Part shown: positions 1-9,100 of the stretch, piece after piece
Layout: each line of letters begins with the position of its first letter
Position numbering within the stretch: the first letter of the stretch is position 1
Source: Flavobacteriaceae bacterium
GTDB taxonomy: Bacteria; Bacteroidota; Bacteroidia; Flavobacteriales; Flavobacteriaceae
DNA: 10,446 nt
Reading direction: 5' to 3'
Assembly (NCBI GenBank): GCA_019752245.1
Contig: JAIEMH010000197.1
Location: 1 to 10,446 of the forward strand
Translations under genes and position numbers: made by a program
Notes under the pieces: model-generated
What the model was told of the DNA's origin: nothing
Database searches by the model: none
What the model saw: the letters and a program-made list of their open reading frames with translations, nothing else

Positions 1-127
1 GTATAAGTCTAAATAAATCTAGAATATATATTTCAAATTCTTTTAATGAATAGTTTGAAATATTTTCAATATTATATTCTTTAATTATTTTATTTTTAAT
101 AGAATCTATGATCTCAATTTTATTCAT
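1..127 (-). CDS. Putative cognate immunity protein (3'-partial, 42 codons visible)
   Basis: An ATG at 125-127 opens a frame with no stop through 42 codons to the window edge. The peptide starts MNKIEIIDSIKNKIIKEYNI and is rich in Ile, Lys, Asn and Glu, as expected for a small soluble, helix-containing protein. Only seven bases (128-134, A-rich) separate it from the toxin-gene stop, so the two are almost certainly co-transcribed and perhaps translationally coupled. No Shine-Dalgarno-like GGAGG is visible, which is normal for Bacteroidota. In RHS and other polymorphic toxin loci the gene directly after the toxin tail usually encodes the immunity protein, and the calling here rests on that position alone. 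Its first 120 bases contain only about 17 G or C (hand count), far below the toxin gene. I do not recognise the family. It could instead be an unrelated small downstream gene. Confidence 0.6.
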   Translation of the reverse strand, partial: MNKIEIIDSIKNKIIKEYNIENISNYSLKEFEIYILDLFRLI

Positions 128-134
128 GTTTTTA

Positions 135-3100
135 TTATTTAATTGGTTTCCATGCTGGTGTCGATAATTGAATTCTAGAAATAAACTCTATAGGCGTTAT
201 ATTAGTTCCAGTAGGCGTTATTTGACCATAAAAAGGATTATCCGGTTTGGGCATTGGAGTTATGGATAAACCAAATGGTAATAAATCAATTAATCTTGCT
301 CTAAATAAAGTTGTACTATTTGTTCCAAAAGGCACATTAGAAGGAATTATATCTCCATAACCAATAGTAACTGACATCCCATTACCATAATCTTTTTCTC
401 TTAATCCCAAAGTATTTAATGACGAACCTAGCTCAGGAACAAGACCCACACTTCTCATATTTCTATATGCATATAAAGGTCCTTCCCTATCTTCTTTCCG
501 CGGTGTATCTCTATCAAGACAAGCAAATGAACCAACTACAGCGAAAGCTGATAATATGGATACTCCAAGTGCACTTATATTCGTTGCTATTTCTGTCCAT
601 GCGATGCCACTACTTTCTGCTCCAATAGCTATAGATGCACCAACAGCAACCGCACCACTACTAGCTGATGATGTGGCGTTGTTATCAGGAATTACTTGAT
701 AGCTGGGTTTACCCAGTTCTATTTTTGCATTATTATTTTTTGGTTTTCCAAATAGCCAACTTTTAACTGTATCACAAGTTCTACCAATCCAATTCTTTTT
801 AGGAGGATCACCTTCCTCGGTACTCATTCCTGTCGGGTCTATATACCTTATTGGATTTTGATTGCAATATACATAAGGGTTAAAATTTGGTGAGTGCGCC
901 GCTAGTGGGTCAACACTTTGCCAAATACTTATTCTTGGGTCATAATACCTTGCGCTATAATAATAAAAGCCTGTTTCTTCATCAAGTTCTTTACCGTTAA
1001 ACTTATAAGGCGAGTTGTAATAATTACTACCCAACTGTTGTGCCATAGTTTCACCAAAAGGTAAATTTAAGAAAAATTGGTAAGCATTACCGTTAAAATC
1101 AGTTAAAGCTGTGCTTGTTCCTAAATGATCTGGATGGTAATAGTATATAGGTACTACTGTTGGTGCTTTTTCTTCTCCTAACTTTTCTAATAGAGTGTAG
1201 TTATCCTCGTTATCAATTTTGTTATCTTCAAGAATGGCTTTTTCTTGATCTAATAATGCTATTGGTTTATATTCTTTGTAAACAATTGTTCCTCTTTTGA
1301 GTTTATCGGCATAGTTTTGTAAATCTGTTTTTTGTGCTTGTTGTAATTTTTTAGCATCAAATACCAGTTCACTAGTGCCCGTTTTTGGAACCGTTGGTGA
1401 AAGATCAAAAATGCTTGCATCATCATCGCCTAATCTACTAACAATACGTTGTGTGCCTGCATAGTAATGTTTACTGTAAACTCCATCAGCTGTAATGACA
1501 ATAAAAGCACTAGGATAGCTCGTATAACCATTTATACTTACTGTTCCAGGAGGATTGATTAAAGTCCCGTTTTGATACACTGCTTCAACATCTGAATTTG
1601 CTTTTAAAACTCTTTCTCCACTTGCATCATAAATGTAATGTTGCATAGCACTGTTATCGGCGACTACTCTTAAACGGTTGGATTCGTCCCAAGAAAAACT
1701 CCTGTGCAAAGTACTAGTTGCTCGGATAATAATATTTCCATTTAAATCATATTGGAAATTCTCAATATCTCCAGTCGAGTTGTCTTTAATTTGTTTAACT
1801 TTATGTGTGTTTGCTAAGTACTCATAAACATTATCATAGGTATTTGGTAGATAAGCATTACCGTTCTTTATGTGGTTTTGTGTTTTATTAATGATGCCAT
1901 GCGTATCATTATATTTCATTTTCAAGACATAATCGCTGTTTGCATCGTTACCAGAAGCTATTTGCGTCATGCTGCCATCAAATGAGCCATTTGCAGTTGC
2001 AAGGCGATTAAGGTTGTCATATTCAAACTTATGATTGTATCGACCTGCTAGATTGTTAGATGTCACACCTGCTGAATTTTTTATTCCAACAACATTTCCT
2101 ACATTGTCATAGTCGTATTTGTTATCAAACAAATTATTACCATCAGAAGTTTTGACATTCAAATTTTGAAGCCTTCTTAAAGCTGGTGTATAACTGTAAA
2201 AGGTTTCTGTATTATTTCCATATTTCAAATAGGTTCTTTGCTCGTAATAGTCATAATCGATTCGTTTGATATAGCTGTATGAAGTTCCATTATAATCACC
2301 TATTACTTCATTTAAATTGCCTCCTAAATCATACTTGTATGCTACTTTTTCACCATCAGGATATTGCATGGTTTGTAAGCGATTCCAACTGTCGTAGTCG
2401 AATAGAGTTTTAAATATTCTAGTAGGAATATTAGGGCCAACAACCGTTCTAATATTAGAAATCATTTCGCCCATATTACCATATTCAAAATCCTGTGTTC
2501 CTGTAGCATCTCTTTGCCAAATCAATCTGCCGGTTTGATTACCGTTATCACCATATTTATATTCAACATTTGCAATATTAGGATTTCCTCCAGGAGTTGT
2601 AGGATATATTATATCTGTCAACCTGTTGATAAAATATTTGTAGTTTATTTGGGTTCCGTTATTTTGTAAATTGGCTGTTTGTAAAGAAATTAAATTTACA
2701 TTATCATATTTAAAAGTAGTTTTTCCATTATCAGGATGGTCTACCAATGTTTTTCTACCTAACATATCATATTTGTATGTTGTTGTAATGTTTTCTGTAT
2801 CTGTATAAGAAAGTAATTCTCCAATTTCGTTATACTTAAATTTTGTCCAAATACTTCCATTGTTTCCACCAACATTTTTAGTAGAAATAACTCTACCTGC
2901 AACGTCTTTATAAGTTTCGGTTACAATATTTTGTATACCGTTTTGGTCAACATCTGATTTTGTTTTAATAGCCATAACATTATTCACATCAGGAGCTAAT
3001 GTATATTGCATAGTGCTTACATTTCCTTCTGGATCCGTTGATTTTATAGGTCTGTCTAATTCGTCAAATTCAGATGTTGATTTAAATGTTGAATTATATT

Positions 3101-6100
3101 CATTTAAAGCAAATTTTGTATTGTTGTCTTTTGCTTCCCACCACGGATGGTATTGTTCTGTCGCTCTTCCTAAATCATCATAAAAAGTTTTCCCGGATAC
3201 AGACAATGCTTCGACAAAATTTGGATTAGAAGCAGTTCCAGTATTTATGTATACGTCTTTTTTAACTTGAATTGGTCTTCCTAATCCATCAATAAAGGTA
3301 TAGGTTTCAATATCATCATTAGGATGTTGTTGATCAAAATGACTTGTAACTGCAACAGGAACAAACTCATTTGAATTAACACTTCCTGACGGTAACAAAT
3401 AATGAAAAGGATAATATTCAAACTTAATTGTGTGACTTACTCCGGCTTCAATTTCTTTTGGTGCAAGAATAATTGTATTTCTACCATATGAATCATAACT
3501 ATATTGCATTTTATTTCCAGTTAAGTCGATTGTTTCTTCAATCTTATCAAAATCGGAGTTGTAAGTTGCAGATGATATGTAACCAAAAGCATCCTTTATG
3601 CCAATAATGTACTTACCATAATCAGAATCATAGGTGTAATCATAAAACATACGTTGATTTGCAGTATTTTCAGGATAGATAATTCTTTTTAAATTACCAT
3701 CAGGATAGTATTCCATATTTGTTTCAATCCAATTATTACTGTTATTGGCAAATATGCTTGTAATATTTCCATTGGTCGAATCTACATCTGTTTTACGTTC
3801 TCTCAGTAAGACACCAGAAGTAGTATTCACTTGTATAGATTTCGGAATATTAATAATGTTTAAAGCATTTAATGAATTGTGGTAGGAAATAGTGGAAGTA
3901 TAATCATCATTAGGATCATTTATGTTTCCTTTATTAAAATATTGAACAACTCTACCTTTGGTGTCGTACTTTAAGTTTACTTCTGTTGTTAATAGTGGAG
4001 TAGGAGCTAATTCAAATAGTTCATTAACAGTTTTTGTTAGTAAAACTGCTGCCGAACGTCTTCCTTCTGCACCACCAACATCGTAGGTTAATGGCTGGGC
4101 GAGTGACAAGTCTATTTCATCGTTAGTATTGTTTAATTTATAAATACTGTAGAAATTTTTAGTTCTACTAAACTTTTTAGTTATATCTCCTCCTTTTATT
4201 ACATAAGAATCTTCTAATAAACCATTTAAAAAATAACTTTGATTGTGGTAATTTGAAACAGATGTTCTGTAAAGAATTGTATTTCCAGAGGTATCTACTG
4301 TGTAATCTTCGGATTTAACTGTTTTATAGCCATAGAATTCTCTTTCTCGTCTGTCATATCTACCGTTTTCATATACAAAGTGTTTTTTATAAATGTCAGT
4401 TCCATCATTTACTTTGTCATAATTATCCTCAATTATTACATCACTCATTGCCCATTTTGCCTGAGAATTATTATAATCAATAGGTTGCACTTTATAATCA
4501 ATAGTAAATTTACCGCCTAAAGGATTGTTAACTGATTTTAACATATCGGTTCTACGAATTCTAGAATAATAAACTTTTACAGTGTTTGGTGCTATTTCTT
4601 CAACTAAATCTACATAACCATCACCATCAAAATCGGTCATTGATTTTTTTGTTTTATTTGTAGAGGTAGATAATGGTGTACCATTCCAGTTCAAAGCAGG
4701 AAACTTAATAGGAAAACCAAATAATCTCCATATCCACGCAATAGTAACACCAGTATTTAATGAAGATGAGGTGGTTGAAGATTCTTTAGTTAAATTGTAT
4801 GAGTTAGACCAAATACCTCTGTCTACAAATTGATTACCTAAATTTAATTTGACACTTAGCTCGTTATTTGCATAAATCATATCTAACAAACCATCACCAT
4901 TTATATCAACTAAAGTATTTGTTGTCTTGTTCCAACTAGTAGCAAGTGAGACTCCTGCTTCAACGCTTCCTTGCCATTTATTAATTCCTAATCCACCCGA
5001 GATGGCACTCGATTCGCTTGCGAATAGAGGCAGTGATCCCCAGTTATTTTGAACAGTATTAGAGCTTGTTGGTCCAAAATTTAATATTACATTGGTTACA
5101 GGTGAAGGTATTCCACCAACCAATATTGTATTTAATTCAATAACATCTGAGAGTCCATCTCCATTAATATCTGTCCAAAGTCTTTTTGTTTTACTGCTTC
5201 CATTGGTAAAATTTCCTGAAATTCCAGCTCCTGAGTTCCCTTTAAAACCTTCAAATCTATCAAAACCCGAACCTTTACTATCAGTATCTCCACCTTCTTG
5301 ATTACTTTTCCCAAAAGTACCAGAGGCTCCAATACCACTACTATCACTTGACGATTGGCTAATGTTACCATTTCCAGCTAAAGCAGTAAAAAGACCTCCT
5401 GTTTTATTGGTGTACTGAATATTATTTGTTGAAACAATATCAGGATATCTATCACCATTATAGTCAACATAATCGGTTAAAGAATTATTTAAACCATTGT
5501 CTGAAACTGAAGCATTAATTCCTACTCCAAAACCACTTATTCCAAATGAAAAATTATTATCACTATTTCCTTTTGAAAACTTGCTAATTGCATATGCACC
5601 TGTATTTAAAACAGCTTGTTCAATATTAGGGTAGTTGTCTTCAAAGTTAGTAACAGCTTGTGTCATTTTCTCAGCTTTGTATGCAAATTCTGAAGCATAA
5701 TTTTCATCATGAAAGCCGATCCAACGATCTGTTATTATACCATTTATCAACTTTCTAGTTGGATTTGCAGAAATAAATGCAATAGAATTAAGAATATTTT
5801 GATTATTTTGGTTATTCTGAAAATCTTGTAATTGACTTTGAGTCATATTGTCATTTACAGCCCCTAAACTTGTATTTAGTTGACTGACTTGTGACTGACT
5901 TAACGCTACTTGAAGTGCCTCCTCTTTTATTAAATTTGTCCCGGCAATTCCTGTAGGTAATGCCCCTGTAACATTGGCTGGTCTATACATGAATTGTCCC
6001 CATTGTCTATAAAAGCTTCCTAATTTAGGATCTAATTTCTGATATAAATTAATTTCTGATTTAGGAACATTAATATTTGTTGATCCAAATGAAATGATTG

Positions 6101-9100
6101 CTAATGTATTATTTGTTAGTGCAAGTTTAGATAGTAAAGAAACAACATCACTATCATTTTCGCTGTCATCAGAGGTAAACATTATTTCAATTAAATTATC
6201 TCCAGACATACCTAGCGTTATTGCTGCACTATTATTAATAGAAACAGATCCATTTGTAATTGTAAAAATTCTATTACCAATAAAAGTTGTTCCTCTTTTT
6301 ACAACAAAATTAATTTTGCCATTATCGTTCGCATCAAAAATACTTGATAACAATTGAGGCGTAATACTTAGTCCATTTCCGGAGTTAATTGAAGTTATAT
6401 CTTTTTTTAAAAACTTAGTTCCACATGGAAAAGAACGATATAAATCATAATCAGCAATTGGATAAACAGTATTTACTTGTGTGACATTTCCCTCTGGATT
6501 AGAACCATCTTGATTTGGTGATATAGGTGTGGTTGTTGTAAATTCCATTGCTGGCATCCACAGATTGTTCTTCCAATCCACATTAGAAGTTGAAATGGCT
6601 TTAAAATAGAAAAAAGTTTGTGATAAATTTTGATTATTACTAATAGCGTAATTTCCTATTGTATAAGAATTTAAATTTACACCAGGTATTTCATTTGTTG
6701 TAGTTGCAACTGAAGTTGAAACATTTGGATTACAAGTTTTCTGATATATAATTTCATCAGTACCAACTTGTGTTGGCTCTGCTTCATTATCTGTTCCACT
6801 ATCAACTGACGCATAGACCCTCTTAATTATTTGATAAGTAACTTTATCTGTTGGTGTTATGTTAAAAGTATTCCAAGTTACTTTGGCAGTTCCTGAATTG
6901 CCAGGAAAAGGTACAGGTAATTTTCCTGATACTACAAATCCATCAGAATAAGAACTTGAGAATGGTTTATGCCCGTTAGCATCAGAGATTGTTGCATATC
7001 CAGAATCTGTATACTCAACTTTTGGATCCCAATTAACAGGAGGATTTCCATTGTCCACTGAATGTACTCTAAAGTAAATCCGGTCTCCTTTTTTTACTGT
7101 TAATGGTTGATTCTCACAATTAGAAGTTAGTGTGTTAGTTATATTAACATTACTTGAACTAAGTTGGGCACCATACAATAGACATAATTCATTAGGTGTT
7201 TCATTGCAGGCATTTTGGTTTATCGTTCTTGAAAGTGTTATTTTTTTTGATTGGTTTTCTACTTCGTTTTGCTTTTTATAGTATTCCATAAGCCATTCTT
7301 GGGCTTCTTTTTGAGCTTGTTCTCTTACTTTTATAATTGATATTTTAACTTCATCAGTTAAATCATCAATATCTTTTTCCTCAACTTGACCATTATAATT
7401 TAGTAAAATTTTCTGATTATATATCCATTCTTTTTCAGAAAGATTCTTCTTCTGAATAATTTTTAATTCTTCTTTTGTATACCTAAATAAATCCCAATCG
7501 TTTTTCATATTAACTAATGATTCTTGGTCATGTTTAGAGAAGTTTTGACCACATTGAAATTGAGAAAAATTATAAATGTTTGAATTACTCCCATTTGTTG
7601 GAGTAAGAGTTAAAGTATTAAAATTATCAGTAGTGTTATTAATTGTTATAGTTATAATATTTGTTTGGTTGTTTAAAGTAACAACTGAACTTGGATACTG
7701 ATTTTCAAAATCGCTTTTAAAAGTTAAAAAATCAGTTGAATTAGCAAGTGTATATGAAGAATTTGAAATACTATTTCCATTTACATATATGGAAGTGTTT
7801 ATACCATTATTAGAAATAATTGTACTTGGAACATTCCAAAACCATTCTGTTATACCATTTGAATTATGTGGTCCTGGACAATATGTACCATTTAAAGGTA
7901 AATCGTTATGCGTCCAATCAGAATTATAAACTAATGTATTTACACTTTGAGATAATAATTCAAATTGTAGAAGTGAAGTATCGACAATGTCACCATAACA
8001 GCACCCACTGCACCCATTTTGATTAGCAGTGTAGTTTATAATATTAAAGGAAGAATTTGCAAAATCGTTTTCAATTGAATTAAAAAAAGAATTACATCTA
8101 CTTAAAAAATCAGGAGATTTATTTGGATTTGGATTATTAACAAACCAGAATGGTACTGATAATTGATTGTAATTTAGACAATCATTTCGATAACCGTTTA
8201 TATCACCATTTGTGATATATAATTTTGAAGGTGTACTATAGTCAATTCCATTCACTACTAACTTTTTTAGAAATAGTGAAATATTTACTGGAGAAATCCT
8301 GTCATAAGAATAGCTGCCTCCAAAAGTAAACTTTTTTATTGTAGTGTAAGGAACAGGAAAACTTATACTATAGCACTTTGGAAGACTACTTTTTTTAACC
8401 TCCACAGTAACTACGGCTTCTTTACTACTATCCGTTAGCTCAATTGCATTATCAATTTTAATAGTTCCATTTGCTGGAGCTTCCCATACTTTTACAACAT
8501 CAAATGCAGGTAAGGTAATATCATCTTCATTGTACTCATCTGGCACTTCAACTGTTTTTGGCTCTGCAGTAATAACTAAATTTTCTGTTCCTTTACTGTC
8601 GGGAATAAATTTTGGATTACCATTAGCATCTAATCTGTTAAAATAGACAACACCATCACGAACAATATCCATTAAACCATCACCATTACCATCAGTAAAG
8701 TACATATCGGTTTCGGAGTTGGATTTTGATTTATCCCAACCTATAAAACCATTAAGCCTTCTTAAACCAAAAGTAATTTGAAAGTTCGCGCTTCTATTTC
8801 TTCCAAAAGCGCGATAAAAATTATCAATGCCTGTAATTGGTCTTTTTGCTTCAAATGAGTGTGTAATGATAGGTTCGTTTGTTGTGGTATTATAAGTCCT
8901 GTTTACTATATGTTTTTTATAATAAAGTCCTGTTACTTCTTTACTAACAATGTCATCTAAACCATCTCCATTTATGTCAATCAAAGTATTCATTGCAATA
9001 CTTTTATCATTACCCCAATTCCATTGAACTCCAAAAGTTGTCATTTTAGTAACCCTGCTTTTTCCAATTCCTGCACCTATATAAAAACCAGTGCTTATTG

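Noticed and set aside
128..134. Possible terminator or promoter between the two genes
   Set aside because: Only seven A-rich bases separate the genes; there is no room for a hairpin or a promoter, so co-transcription is the simplest reading.
419..628. Plus-strand ORF of 69 codons over the toxin tail
   Set aside because: It lies fully antisense to the conserved frame, has a random-looking composition and no recognisable domain; it is a shadow of an AT-rich gene.
3203..3431. Type IX secretion C-terminal sorting domain at the protein's end (numbers here are residue positions; bases 135-824)
   Set aside because: The last residues form a toxin-like domain without the short beta-sandwich and terminal motif expected of such sorting domains.
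1596..3980. DNA-level tandem repeat or CRISPR-like array under the YD repeats
   Set aside because: The periodicity exists only at the protein level and is degenerate; no conserved direct repeats with unique spacers are visible.
5092..5301. Plus-strand ORF of 69 codons
   Set aside because: It is antisense to the Gly/Ser-rich and FG-GAP block; its Ser/Pro/Leu-rich sequence is what the opposite strand of that coding produces.
5132..5371. Alternative-frame minus-strand ORF of 79 codons
   Set aside because: It is nested inside the large gene in another frame, has no domain, and the main frame carries clear FG-GAP motifs here.
6094..6357. Plus-strand ORF of 87 codons with a hydrophobic composition
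   Set aside because: The hydrophobic residues arise as the complement of Asn/Asp/Lys codons of the real gene; no start context or neighbours support it.
7820..8026. Plus-strand ORF of 68 codons
   Set aside because: It is antisense to insert B with no homology signal; chance opening in AT-rich DNA.
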